From Spongospora subterranea f. sp. subterranea (Eukaryota; Endomyxa: Phytomyxea; Phytomyxea; Plasmodiophorida): 64,000 nt of DNA. Below are positions 27,070-38,317 of the stretch, in pieces. Position 1 is the stretch's first letter. Each line of letters starts with the position of its first letter. Both the position numbers and the translations under genes were made by a program. The notes under the pieces were generated by a model. That model saw only the letters and a list, made by a program, of their open reading frames with translations, made no database searches and had not been told where the DNA came from. The stretch spans positions 1 through 64,000 of the forward strand of contig JAUGWO010000254.1 in the NCBI GenBank assembly GCA_049724395.1. The letters are read 5' to 3'.

Positions 27070-28687
27070 TTTTTGAGAAATAGGCGGCAACTTAGTGTTT
27101 GTTTTCAGAATACAAAAAGGTTAGATACATGGTGGAACCGGGATATCACCCGTTTTCGTGTTGGTTTGGCAAAGCGGACGCATCCATTTTAAAGGGAGAA
27201 AATGTCATAAGGCAAACGCCTGTCGGCTGGTAGGCCGATCTTCGAAGTATTCATAAACAGTGGGAATTGCAAAGGTAGCTGCGAGACATCGCTTGTATGA
27301 CCGGGTTTTCATTAGGTCGACCCCAACAATCAGCTGGAGACTCTTCTAATCGCCAAGAACCTGGCAAACCGGTGATCAAGCGGGGGGCACCTTTGAACAT
27401 CCCACTGTCCAAGAATATTTTGACGATCGTCCAGCTCAATCGCCAGGTGTTTCCCGAATGACGCTGTGGCCAAACCCAGCACGAAACCGGGGTGACCTCG
27501 CTGAGTACTCTGTATTTCTCCTAATTCAGTATGCCATGCCATTGCTCTGGTCAATCCCTTGAAACCTCAATAAGTTGCGGGATTCGTCGATTTCATACAA
27601 CAACCAATCCTTTGAACCCTTCTTACGGTTACGTTCAAACAGCACTCAATTTTCAGATAATCATTGAAGCCAACATGCCTGATCGTAGACTCACAGATAC
27701 TTGATTTGCTTTGGGATAGCATCGATGTTGTCGGTTGTTCAGCATTTAACATATCACAGAGAATACCCGACTACGAGTGCGAGTCGAATTATTCATCGCA
27801 CATTTAATCGTATGGTCTTGTTTGCGGCTGTGGCCATAGTCCAGAATCTAATAAGAACCATTGACATCGCGACAGCAGATGCCTGAGACAATCATAGTCG
27901 CCAATTGATTAGTACTGGGGCGAAGGGTCAGATGCCAGCCGGGTGTAGCGAAATAGCGAACAATTGTGAAACCTTCTTGGCAATGAATCAATTTACGACG
28001 TTGTTTGAGAAACCAAATCTGTTGTCTGGTCGTAGAAATGTACGTTTCGAAAGTGATGCTCGTTTCGTTGGTGAACATTGTTGCCTATGATTAAACCAGG
28101 GCTTCTGGCACCGCGGCGTCAATAGTTCTCATTAGTTTCTACGTCATCTTCACAAGTCAAAACCAGACAAATCGGTCGATCGCGAAAAATACTCCTGCCG
28201 ACGATTCCCGTGGCATTGTTTGAGACATGTCAAACGCCGAGTATTTCCGATGAAATCGATGCAGTCCCAACTCAATTGAGTATTTCTAGATTTCCTGATT
28301 TGGATCCAGATAAACCAGATATGTGCGGGATGATGCTCTAGCCGTACACTGAATACCTCTGTATTAACACAGCTACTTTGCTCACTTACAAAAGGTGGAA
28401 TACTTCTCAATTCCACCCCCGATCAAGTCTTGCCATTTTAGCAGTTTTGTTGCTACTTGTGGTGAATAGCGCAAAGATTCTGCTCCAACTGATTTATAGC
28501 TGAATAGGATGCGATGACACAGCAGTGGCAAGAAAAATGTAAAAACAGTTTCCTCATTAATCGTGAAAGTCGTCTTTGGCAATGACATTATTGCTGGGCG
28601 ATGTGAAGGGCTCAAATAATCGAAAGGAGTGATTGCGTTTATATCAAACTATTTCTGAGCGCGCTTTCAACAATGATCAATTGAAGA
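27070..28687. other. No firmly supported gene; protein-like remnants
   Basis: Minus-strand frames at 28078-27848 (FTNETSITFETYISTTRQQIWF) and 27554-27330 look protein-like, and the first faintly recalls the catalytic strand of Tc1/IS630-type transposases (D/N-E-x-x-F). No second or third catalytic motif and no terminal repeats were found, so the identity stays open. The stretch separates the Der gene start from the 3' end of the threonine-synthase-like gene. Confidence 0.3.
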
Positions 28688-30990
28688 TCATTGTTGACGG
28701 TATTCGGAATAGCGAGCAGCTGATTCTATGCGCCGTCGTTGCCCTTCAAGAAACATGTCAATTTTGTTTGATATCGATTGGACATCCGGTGGCATGTAAA
28801 CGGTTTCATCTGGAACCGAACGCAGCATACATTCTCGCAATCCACGATGCATTGGGGTCCTCGAAGTGATCTTCTCCAGATGTTGAAGAAGGTGGTCTAC
28901 ACTTTCATTGGCAGAAACGTCAAGTCCCAACGCTGCAAAGATCGCTTTGGGAAACTTGGCGAAATGCGCTGTGGCGGCCACAACCGATGGAACGGACGAG
29001 CTAAGTTGATTGGCGGCATACACCCCCAAAGCCGTGTGCGGATCCAGCAACGTCCCCGTAAATTGGTAGGTCGACGATATCGTTGCAAGACAGTCGTCCT
29101 CCGAGCAAGTATACGCCGTCAAATCTGAGTGCATACGAGTAACCAACTCTGGCGGAATCGCGAAGCGCCCCCGTGTTCTGAGATCGCGATAACATTGGGC
29201 AGTGAAGTTCGCGTCTCCGTCACTTAATAGATACAGAAACCGCTCGAGGTTCGACGACCGGAGAATGTCGACGGAAGGCGATATCGTTTTTTGCAGGCTA
29301 CGACGCGTTAAATCATAGACACCGGAACGGATGAATTCGACCAGAACGTCGTTGGAGTTGGATGCACAGACAATACGACCGATGGGCACTCCCAAAAACC
29401 GTTTTGCCATGTAGATCCCGAGGATATGCCCGAAATTACCAGTTGGGACGATATGATTGATGGAGTCTCCCATAATTATGGCGCTGGATTTGACGAGATC
29501 TAGATAGGAGTTCAAGCCATAGGAAATTTGCGGAACCAGACGACCCCAGTTCATGGAATTGCCCGCAGAGAGCCGATAACCATGTCGGCAATCAGCAGAA
29601 TTCGAAAATATGTCTTTGGTCGCCGCTTGACAGAAATCAAAGTCACCATCGACACCAAGGACTAAAGATGATTCGCTCTGAAACGCCAACATTTGGTGTC
29701 GTTGCACAGCACTGACGCCTTCGGATGGATATAGAACAACAACCGGAACATCAACACGAGAAAACCCGTCAAGTGCTGCCACTCCGGTATCCCCTGAGGT
29801 GGCAACCAGAATTGCCGGCGTTGCAGCATCTTCAGATGCCAATATCAAATGGGGCGTCAATTGCAACGCCAAATCCTGTGTAAATTCAACTTCATATTTG
29901 AAAATCCAGTTGCGAAACAAATTTGGATTTCAAAATTCAATAAATCCCACAATGATACGGACCCTGATGATGAAAAGATATCAGTGAAGATACTTCTTTA
30001 CAGTGAAAAAATCAACAAAATTAAATAACTGAACAGATTACCCACTTTGAATGCCGCTGTCGGACCATGGTAAGTTTCCTGTAAATATAGCGGGCCAGCA
30101 AGGTGCGTTAAGGGCAACACATTGTCAGGTCGAGCAAACGTCTTGTACGCCTGGTCGATCATGCCCGACAAACGCGTCGGACGCAGTCCTCCAAGCGGGA
30201 AGTGCTCCATAACACGCAGCAGTCGCTGCTGATAGTTGAGCGGCACCAATCGCGACAATTGACCCAGCGACCAAGGCGACTTGATTCGCCATGGTAGGTA
30301 AAGACCCCCATCCGGTGCGACTCCTTTGCGAACCACATCGCAGAAAGTTTCATTTCCGAAATAGCCGCGTGTGCTGACGAAACGCTCGTCCTTGTCCAAT
30401 GCTTCCAGAATCAGATCCGCAATTTGCTCGGGAGTGTGTTGGTCAGAAACAATGATCCGCTCGTCATAACAGGACTCATAGAATGGAGTTCTGGCGGATA
30501 AAACAGCGGAAATTGAGGAGGAACTTGATTGTCCGACAATACGATTGACTTTCATCTTTCCGAGGCGGGCTTCAATTGACGTCGAAGAGGAATCGATCAA
30601 GAAAACGACGCCAAATTTTCGAAGATGTGTCATCGATTTCGCGTCTAGTGGGTTTGATCCGGTAAGCGAAACAACAGATTTTTTTGGAATCGTGAATTGG
30701 CAAGTAGCCTCCGACTCCGCCAACAAAAACCCATTATCGCCAAGTGTGGCGAGTTTTTCGGCGACAGATGTTTTCCAGACCGGTTCCAGAACATGGTCGT
30801 CGATGTCAACCCAGACACGGGAGAGGCGCTGTGCTAAAATTTTGCCGACGGTGGTTTTGCCAGAGCCGGGACTGCCCGCCAAGATAATGCTGCAACGCGA
30901 ACTGAGCGAGGCCATCGTTGACATAGTCGATGACCACTTGGCCAATAGATAACGCCTTCCGAAAAACATTGCTGTCCAAAAGACATGCAA
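28688..30990 (-). CDS. Shikimate-kinase-like/threonine-synthase-like fusion (THNSL1 type)
   Basis: Exon 1 is 30990-30046 and exon 2 is 29875-28688, joined over a 170-bp GT-AG intron to give about 710 residues. The N-terminal 200 residues are shikimate-kinase-like: P-loop AGSPGSGKTTVGKILAQRL and DIDDHVLEP. The rest is a type 2 threonine-synthase-like PLP enzyme: STRGYFGNETFCDVV and APDGGLYLP near its start, ETYHGPTAAFKD with the Schiff-base Lys lying exactly at the exon junction, TSGDTGVAAL, SAGNSMNWGRLVPQ, and the phosphate-binding PTGNFGHILGIYMAKRFLG. The same two-domain arrangement is known from animal THNSL1, where true threonine synthesis is doubtful and phospholyase activity on related substrates is known for THNSL2. 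Whether this one makes threonine cannot be read from sequence. A Met at about 30924 is an alternative start. A mariner sits about 200 bp upstream. Confidence 0.9.
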
Positions 30991-31188
30991 TGTTTTCGAC
31001 AGATCTCAAGTAAGGGCGTGGGTTGACGGGGAAGCAGTACGCCGGTGGCCGGCATTGTGGGGCTACGCACCCTGGCATGCTTGAGTAAGTGTTACTGTCG
31101 TGACCGTTCCAGTGACGACCATGAACTGTGTGTACAGTACTGGACCAGACAATATCGTGCCGTCGCGTCTTCTCAACGATGTTTAATA

Positions 31189-32878
31189 CTACCTCCGTTC
31201 GGAAATAGTTGGCCGGTACGCTTCTTTTTACCCGATTAAGCTTATTTTTTTTATTTAAGAGAATAAATCTGTCGATTACTGTCAAGAAGTTAGCGTACAT
31301 CGTAAATGGTCCCTGAGATGTCTCGTCGCCATGTGTAGGTTTCCTGATAATTCGTTCATAACCCACGTTCAACAGAATTGAGCGACGCCCTACGAATACG
31401 ACCCGTCATTGCTCCACGATACCTTTGGTACACGACAGGGTCTTCATGAAGTCATGTGTTTCGTGCACATTCCTAACATTCGATTCGGTAATCATTACAA
31501 AACCAAGAGCAGCAGGCATTGACGCGAAATGGTCAAGTCGAAAGAGCTTGGTGCCGACCAACGCAGAGGAATTCATGAACGGCTCCTGACGATGCTGGAT
31601 GACAACGGAAGCTCAAAGAAAAGCGCTTTCACCAAAGTTGGACAAGAGTTTGGCGTTTATTGGAAGACAGCAAGCCGTATTTGGAAGCGTGCAACATCTT
31701 CAATAATCTCTGGAGCGGTTTCAGCGGATGTTAATTCTCTCAAAAAACAATGCGGACGTAAAAGCAAGTATGCCGACATCTCTTGACTGTAAGTGCAGTT
31801 CCTTTGAAGTCAAGAAGGACTTTGCGAAGTCTATCAGCTGCTACAGGCATTTCCACTACAACTTTACATCTCAATCTAAAAAATGGAAACATTCCTCGCC
31901 AATCAAACTCTATCAAGCCAGTACTTACGGAAGGCAACAGAATTCTTCGCCTTAAGTTTAGTTTATCAATGATAGACCAGAATTCTATGCCGAAGTCGCC
32001 GAAATTCAAACCGATGTTTGACATAGTGCACATTGACGAAAAGTGGTGTAATCTCACACAAGTAAATAACACATTTTACCTGGCAAACGACGAAGAAGTG
32101 CCTCATCGAGCATATAAGAGCAAAAGGTTTATTGGAAAAAGTAATGTTTCTTGCCGCAATAGCGAGACCACGTTTTGACGAGAACTTCAAATGCATTTTT
32201 GACGGCAAAATCGGAATGTGGCCGTTCGTAACTTCGGAACCTGCAAAACGGTCCAGTAAAAACAGGGTGAAGGGAGCACCTGTCACTTCGGTGGTAACCG
32301 TTGACCAGAAGGTTTACGCGGAGATATAAGGAAGGTTTTGCCCGCAATTAAATCCAAGTTTTCCAATGACATACCAATATCAATCCGACAAGATAATGCA
32401 AGGCCCCATATTCGGCCACATCATGATCCTTTTCTTGCAGCAGCCAAAGAGGGTGGAACAACTGCGAACTTAAATGAGTTGATCACGGCAGTGTTGAAGT
32501 CGTTTGACGAACTGAACCCTGTCAAAATCAATTCGAATTTTTTGAACTACATACGGTGCTGCAGTCCTGCATGGACGATGATGGCGGCAACAGATTCAAA
32601 ATCCAGCACATAGGGAAAGAGAAGTTAGAGAAGTTACAAAGGGCCGGACAGCTCCCAATTGCAATTCCTTGTTCCGTGGAATCGGTCGCGAATGCGAAGA
32701 TGATCATCGTGGATGATGAGATGGCTCAGCTATTCAATAAACTGCAAATGTGAAATAACTTTGCTCAAATCTACTCAAATCCTGTTGATTTCAAAGGGTG
32801 AAAATGCAGCCGGCCAGCTACCTATTATGGAACAAAAAACAATGTGCGTACTACCGGCCAACTATTTCCCGGAGGTAG
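31189..32878 (+). mobile_element. Mariner-like DNA transposon with TIRs and TA duplication, inactive
   Basis: The left end CTACCTCCGTTCGGAAATAG and the right end, its complement with small differences (GGCCAACTATTTCCCGGAGG then TAG), form terminal inverted repeats of about 30 bp. Both are bordered by TA, the mariner target duplication. The element is about 1.7 kb and encloses a broken transposase. It is inserted about 200 bp upstream of the threonine-synthase-like gene. Confidence 0.9.
31529..32752 (+). pseudogene. Mariner-like transposase, broken
   Basis: The start at 31529 gives an N-terminal helix-turn-helix region (GADQRRGIHERLLTML, then KVGQEFGVYWKTASRIW). A frame change near 31790 leads to a central part with the first catalytic Asp (VHIDEKWCNLTQ). 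Another change near 32140 leads into VMFLAAIARPRFDENF, and QDNARPHI carries the second Asp at about 32400. The segment that should carry the third Asp (SPDLNVLDLGFF in the 63-kb element) is missing: the frame passes straight from AAKEGG to TTANLNELITAVLKSF. So it has at least two frameshifts and an internal deletion and cannot be catalytic. Confidence 0.85.
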
Positions 32879-33095
32879 TATTTACACTTTATTTAACTGC
32901 CCATCAGACATTTGTATCAGCTCCCTTCTTGGTATCATAGAGGCACAGATTGGTCCAGAGCGACATTGGTATCTTGGGAAGTTTATTTGGCAATCTTCGA
33001 ACAATCAAAAAGGGATTACCGTGAATATTGCGTGAATGGACCGGCCAGAACCACCTAAAGCTCTACAAGGTTGTCTATAAGGCTGTGAGTAATCC

Positions 33096-33921
33096 ATGTC
33101 TGCGTCGCAATCTCCAATGAGTGAGGCCCTAGGAGTGGTAGAAAACTTTTTTAATGAAGAACCTGCCCAGACAAGGGCTAAAATGAACTCGCTGGACATA
33201 ATATTGTTGTTGAAAGAGGCGAATGCAATTCGCCGGGTGGCTCAAGGCCTGGTGAAGTTGCCACAGTTTGGTGTGAAAACTTTGAACGGAAAAGCAGTTC
33301 AAGCCAAATTCCAGGAACAACTTGCTCTGGCCCGAGATCACAACAAGGACGCGTTCGGGTTCCGACGAAGAGTATTCCGAAAAACAGGCTCTGCTGGAGG
33401 ATGCTATGGCAATCATTGATGGCAAGTTCCAGATCAAGCAAAAGGCAGAACACGAAGCCGCCCAAGTTGCTAAACAGCGGGATGATGCTGCAGCAACACT
33501 CATGGACGCCAGCATTAATAGACGTCCCAGAAAATCAGAAACTACCCCCAAACGAATTCGAAGGTCAAATAGCCACAGTGACGACGACGCTGATGATGAT
33601 CAACAAGGGGAAATGTTATCACTACTTGCCGAGTTTGTGAAGCAATGGGAGTTTCCGCGGCGCCAGGCACAATTGAGAGAAGAACGCCGTTTCCGCGAAG
33701 AGAACGAAAGGGAGGAACGGCGAATTTCCCAGGCAAGGGAGGACAAGCATCTGATGCTCGAGTTGATAAAAACGTTGCGACAGAACGTTTTTCGGGAATA
33801 TGCCGGGCAGCTTCGTTTTTTTTGCCGAAAATTCGAATTTGGAAGCACTTCCGCAATGTTCGTCAAACGATGGTTTTTCGGGAAAGTTAGACGAATTCAT
33901 ATATCTGTGACTACCTGCTGA
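33096..33921 (+). CDS. Charged coiled-coil protein, hypothetical, possibly frameshifted
   Basis: Two overlapping plus-strand frames (33096-33419 and 33322-33921) read as one protein whose frame changes near 33350. The second part is strongly helical and charged: KQALLEDAMAIIDGKFQIKQ, then PKRIRRSNSHSDDDADDD, then REERRFREENEREERRISQA, ending in LELIKTL. A basic patch beside an acidic run suggests nuclear localisation. This layout resembles transposon accessory or Myb/SANT-linked proteins seen in protist genomes, but no DNA-binding fold is readable. Its place right after a mariner does not prove a link. The C-terminal end after about 33790 looks non-coding. Confidence 0.4.
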
Positions 33922-34837
33922 CCTACCAATGCAGTCGGGAAATCCGATGACGACCTGTTTCCACAAATCGGATGAAGAGGGCACGTGCGCCCATTTCCGC
34001 AATCATTCAATCCTACAAGCTCAAAACGAAGTCCGTCCAGGGTCGAATTTCTCTCTGGGGGGTCCATTCATCCAATATCTATTTGCCGATTCCCGCAGCT
34101 TAAACTGTGTTGGCGTCTCAGGATTACGAGCCTGGACTCGGGTTGCCAACACAGACACACGAGATAATTCTGTATTAGAACTATCCGGACAACAGACGGG
34201 TTTGGGGTAGAACAAGTAGGGACGCCAGGCAGGGTCACACAGGAAATGCTATTAAGCTCAAACTTGTTGCATTCATCACAAGGGGCGATATTCGTGAAAA
34301 AAATTCATCAGATGCGACCATGTCTTGGCATCAATATCGTCAATGAAATTTGCGTCGTCCTCTGACAGCCCTTGTATTGATGATGGCCGAAATTATTGCT
34401 AGCTTGCATACGCAAAGTCTACATTTCAAACTTGGGTTCAATCGACTGTCGGCATTGGGCCCTACTTGCCCCAATCCCTTTTCAATCGATTGAAGAATGA
34501 TGAACAAACTATCAACTCGCCGAACAATCCCACCCCTCGTCCTTCTTACATCACTGTTCCGAGGATACACAAGGCGCTAGAGCAGGACTAGCCAACAAAG
34601 GTTGATAACATGTACCAGATTCTGAACAAGAAAACATGCCATATTCTTGAATATTACCAAAAATTTGTAGACACGTTCCAATATAAATCACCATGGCGAT
34701 ACACTTTGTCATGACTCAGGAGGACGTTACAGTGACGTGGCCAGAGATCAACAAGAGAAGGCCGCCCCAGATCTTCGATCTCCAAGGGCATCTGTAGTGA
34801 ATCACAGCGTCCTTGTCCTGCGAAACGCTGCTAGTGC
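33922..34837. other. No supported gene
   Basis: No motif-bearing frame was found. A 10-bp inverted repeat (CTGTGTTGGC and its complement) lies near 34107-34153 with a loop of about 30 bases; it does not match a tRNA or a named RNA. Confidence 0.4.
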
Positions 34838-36112
34838 ATGGAAATTGGCGATCACGACCCATTGATAGAGCAACGCCCTATCCATGATCCTATCCTGATC
34901 TCCCAGCCGCCGCCAGCTGCCTTTCGAGAATTGGGCTATCCCTATCAGACGACAGTGTTCACGACGTTGTCGTTGGCATGGCCAACCGTGTTCCTGATCA
35001 GGACGCTGTCCGCTCTGTATATGCCAGGATATCGGGTGTGGTTGGCACTGTTAATCACAGTTCCAATCGTGATCGCTAGCGTTTACAGCGTTCTGACTCT
35101 TTCTTATCATCGTCCAGCCGTCCCCATTCCTGTTCGTCTTATTCTCCAAATATCGCTATTCGGTGCGACCATCTTAAGAACGCTTTCGTATTTTCTTTTT
35201 GCCCTAGTTTTCTCTGTTTTATGAAAGTTTCGATATGGTGATTTTTTCGAACAATTTTGAGGTTGTTGTTCGACTGTTTTGATCTCCCTTTTGCAGTTTG
35301 ATTTCAGTGAATGTACCCTTCATCATGTCACCGTTATCTAACATTTGCTCATGTCTAGAATGTATCGCCAACTTGCTACTAATGATCGGATCCGGTAGTG
35401 TAATTGCACCAATATCCTGCATGATTCCGATCCTGCATGTGCATTTCCGTTCTCGACCATTTCTCACGCCTGCTCTCATAACAGCAGCTGGAGGCGTTTT
35501 AACCGTCGCCAGCGTATATCGTGATGTTCATCCTCGGTACGCGGCCTTGCTGGCATGTTCTCCAATCTTTCGCGCCATGGCCGACCGGTGCCGTTACCGG
35601 CTTCACGTTGCCGCATTGACCAACGACCCGATTCTCGACGCCATCACGGCGCTGTTTCAGGTTGTTTGGTGGCTGTCGTTGACCCCGATATCTTTTCCAC
35701 TTCAGTCCTTTGTGGTCCCCTTTCCTACCCATCTCCATCCATTTTTTCCCGCTCTATGTTCGAACAACCCAATGCGATTGTCATCATTGTTCTGATTGTG
35801 TTTCTAACGCTTTTATGCGTCAATTTCGCATTAGTGCTGGCGTTGGCCGACAGGCGTTCGTTGAAGGGCGCATCATTGATTGAATGGGCTGCTCGGGGCT
35901 ACGACCTTTCAGGGTTGCTCGAGCCGTTCATCCTAAATCTGACTCGTATATTCGGGACCGGATTGGGATTTTTCGCGACAATTATGCTTTTCCCGCTTGA
36001 CGAAAGTTTGGCCGGGGTGCTGGGAGCACTCCTAATTCTTGTTGGCACCGCTATGCAATTTGATACAGCACCGTCATCTCCAATCTTTATCGTGTCTGAT
36101 TTGGGTTCTTAA
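34838..36112 (+). CDS. Multi-spanning membrane protein, family unknown
   Basis: Exon 1 is 34838-35187; a 109-bp GT-AG intron (35188-35296) joins it in phase to an exon starting at 35297. After a soluble N-terminus with DPLIEQRP and DPILISQPP, which could act as acidic dileucine-like sorting signals, come about three membrane spans (for example VWLALLITVPIVIASVYSVL). Exon 2 adds about three (LLLMIGSGSVIAPISCMI, PALITAAGGVLTVASVY, ITALFQVVWWLSLTPI). The last part, in another frame from about 35750 to 36112, adds three (AIVIIVLIVFLTLLCVNF and two more) and ends IFIVSDLGS. The second junction could not be fixed: no nearby GT-AG pair gives the right phase without losing a span, so a frameshift is possible. 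Total is about nine spans. No transporter or receptor signature was recognised. Confidence 0.6.
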
Positions 36113-36571
36113 CGTCTGAATTCTCAATTTTCCGTATCAAATCTTTTTATTCACCTATTCATTGAATATGTACTCCATAAAAACTATGATTTTCCTATTC
36201 ACTCTGATTTTCTTGGCCTTTTTTCGCTGTCTTTGTCCAGTATCCGATCTGCTCTGGCTAATTCAGTCTATTCTGTCGAGAACTTTTGTGATCAATTGCT
36301 CATTAGTGTCAAGAATAGAATTACGTCGCACCTGTTCTGTTGCTTCGGGACGAGAGCTTCTTAGGCTTTTTGAAGGCTGCGAGACTAATCGATCCTTGAT
36401 TTATTGAGGAGCTAACGGATTGCTTTTCAACGTTTTGGTCCTGGTGACCGTACACTTTGGCAAACATCTATCAACCGGCTATTACTTCCTGGTTCTCAAA
36501 ATTTTGTTAACACTCGAGTTAATATCTTTTATCAACCTCGAAATCAGTTGTCGAATCTGTTTCGCCAGCGT

Positions 36572-37040
36572 TCATGCTGCGCCTTGACAATTGCTCGTCG
36601 ACGTCACTTCCCATTGACAGGGCGTATTACCGGCGACAGCCCAGTCCGGATCGATGGCTTGGATCGCAGATTGACTCAAGTCCAGACCCATGGCGCCGCC
36701 GCGATCAACGACCACCACGGTGGTGGACTTGGAAGTCTTGGTCGAGGTGACCTTGAGGCAAACACCACATCCGGCAACGTTTTCAGCGGGGAGATCCTTC
36801 CAGGCCGTTATGAACCCTCCATTAACCGAACTAGGAGCTAATTGAGAATATTCCCCACAGGCGCCGTTGACATGATCTACAACATTCGCAGATTAGATGC
36901 GGCGGCAGTGGAGCTACTAGGGGACCAGTATTACCCTGTGATAAAAACGTGTGCATCGTGCAGCCACCGGAACCAGATTGAGCAGAAACTTTGGTGAAGC
37001 TGATTGGGATCAACGCTATCAAATACGCGAGCGTTGACAT
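36572..37040 (-). CDS. Small secreted double-psi-beta-barrel protein, copy 1
   Basis: Exon 1 (37040-36935) encodes a signal peptide (MSTLAYLIALIPISFTKVSA) and QSGSGGCTMHTFLSQ. A 58-bp GT-AG intron leads in phase to exon 2 (36876-36572), ending TGA. The mature part of about 116 residues has the pattern of the barwin/expansin/RlpA double-psi beta-barrel: NGACGEYSQLAP, AGCGVCLKVTS, TTVVVVDRGGAMGLDLSQSA with the conserved Asp residues, and a closing PCQWEVT plus a final Cys. Total is 136 residues, a bare single-domain size without a carbohydrate-binding module. Known relatives bind or loosen cell-wall polysaccharide or act as secreted effectors or lytic transglycosylase partners; the exact role here is inference. 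The gene cannot be seen without splicing and lies opposite a spurious plus-strand open frame. Confidence 0.82.
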
Positions 37041-37386
37041 CCTCTCTCGATCAAAATGATCATAAGGAATCGACAATCTTTGGGTTCAGGACACATTATC
37101 TCAACGATCTTGTCGATCAATCTGAAAAATCAATCACCGATTGCTCGATCATATTCAACATATCTACCGTACGCCGAGACTAATCGATCCTTGATTGAAT
37201 TGAAAAGCTAACGGATTGCTCTTCAACATTTTGGTCCTGGTGACGGTACACTTTGGCAAATGTCTATCAACCGGCTATCTGAAGATGAACCGTTTATTAC
37301 TTCCAAGTTCTCTAAATTTTGTTAACACTCGAGTTAATATCTTTTATCAACCTCGAAATCAGTTGTCGAATCTGTTTCGCCAGCGT

Positions 37387-37855
37387 TCATGCTGCGCCTT
37401 GACAATTGCTCGTCGACGTCACTTCCCATTGACAAGGCGTATTACCGGCGACAGCCCAGTCCGGATCGATGGCTTGGATCGCAGATTGACTCAAGTCCAG
37501 ACCCATGGCGCCGCCGCGATCAACGACCACCACGGTGGTGGACTTGGAAGTCTTGGTCGAGGTGACCTTGAGGCAAACACCACATCCGGCAACGTTTTCA
37601 GCGGGGAGATCCTTCCAGGCCGTTATGAACCCTCCATTGACCGAACTAGGAGCTAATGGAAAATATTTCCCACAGGCGCCGTTGACTTTATCTACAACAT
37701 TCGCAGATTAGATGCGGCGGCAGTGGAACTACTAGGGGACCTGTATTACCCTGTGATGAATACATGTGCATCGTGCAGCCACCGGAACCAGATTGAGCAG
37801 AAACATAGAGGAAGTTGATTGAGATCAACGCAATCAAATACTCGAGCGTTGACAT
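37387..37855 (-). CDS. Small secreted double-psi-beta-barrel protein, copy 2
   Basis: This is the tandem sister of the gene at 36572-37040 with the same structure: exon 1 37855-37750, intron 58 bp, exon 2 37691-37387, again 136 residues. The signal peptide has changed (MSTLEYLIALISINFLYVSA) while most of the mature domain is identical; the few differences cluster near the N-terminus (CTMHMYSSQ, VNGACGKYFPLAP). Both copies are intact, so the duplication has kept two working genes. Change in the signal and N-terminal part with a fixed barrel could be chance in a young duplicate or early divergence. Confidence 0.82.
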
Positions 37856-37960
37856 CCTCACTCAATCAAAATAATCGAAATGAATCGATAATCTTTGGGT
37901 TCAGGACACATTGTCTGAACGATCTTATCGACCATTCTGAATAAACACTGACTGCTCGTT

Positions 37961-38308
37961 CAGATCTAACATATCTATTCCCATCGACCTGAATTTTCCA
38001 GGTCCTTGCTCAGTTAGAACTACAGGTGAAGCGAAGTGTTGAAATGATGAATACTTGAATCACTTTGGGAAATATGTGTAAAATATGTGTTAACGTATTG
38101 ACCCTATGTTCAATTGCCCAAACTTTAAATCACTTTAATCATGTCATCAATGATAACCAATTCGATATGTAAATTCCAGCATAAAAAACTGCCAGTTTGA
38201 CGACAAACAGGAATATTATAGCCTACGACAGGCTTCTACCCTATTGAATTGGATATAGCTGGCAGCGGAGTTCCTGACGGACTTCACGAACCAGATATCG
38301 GATCAATA
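37961..38308. other. Intergenic, no supported gene
   Basis: This is the shared upstream flank of the second barrel gene and the left flank of the Mutator-like element. No motif was found. Confidence 0.4.
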
Positions 38309-38317
38309 CACAGAGAG

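Larger units (their letters stand above)
36378..37960. repeat. Tandem segmental duplication, about 800 bp unit
   Basis: The block from GAGACTAATCGATCCTTGAT near 36379 to about 37150 is repeated from about 37174 to 37960 with high identity in coding and flanking sequence. Each unit carries one complete secreted-protein gene. The start codons of the two genes are 815 bases apart. Near identity of introns and flanks points to a recent duplication. Confidence 0.9.

Noticed and set aside
27300-28080. Tc1/IS630-type transposase on the minus strand
   Set aside because: Only one weak motif (FTNETSITF) was seen, with no second or third catalytic motif and no terminal repeats, so it is not called.
34107-34153. 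Possible tRNA or structured RNA from a 10-bp inverted repeat
   Set aside because: No cloverleaf arms or T-loop consensus could be fitted; a chance inverted repeat is more likely.
36548-37656. Plus-strand open frames opposite the two barrel genes
   Set aside because: The minus strand, once spliced, gives two identical-length proteins with signal peptides and a known fold pattern; the plus frames are shadows.
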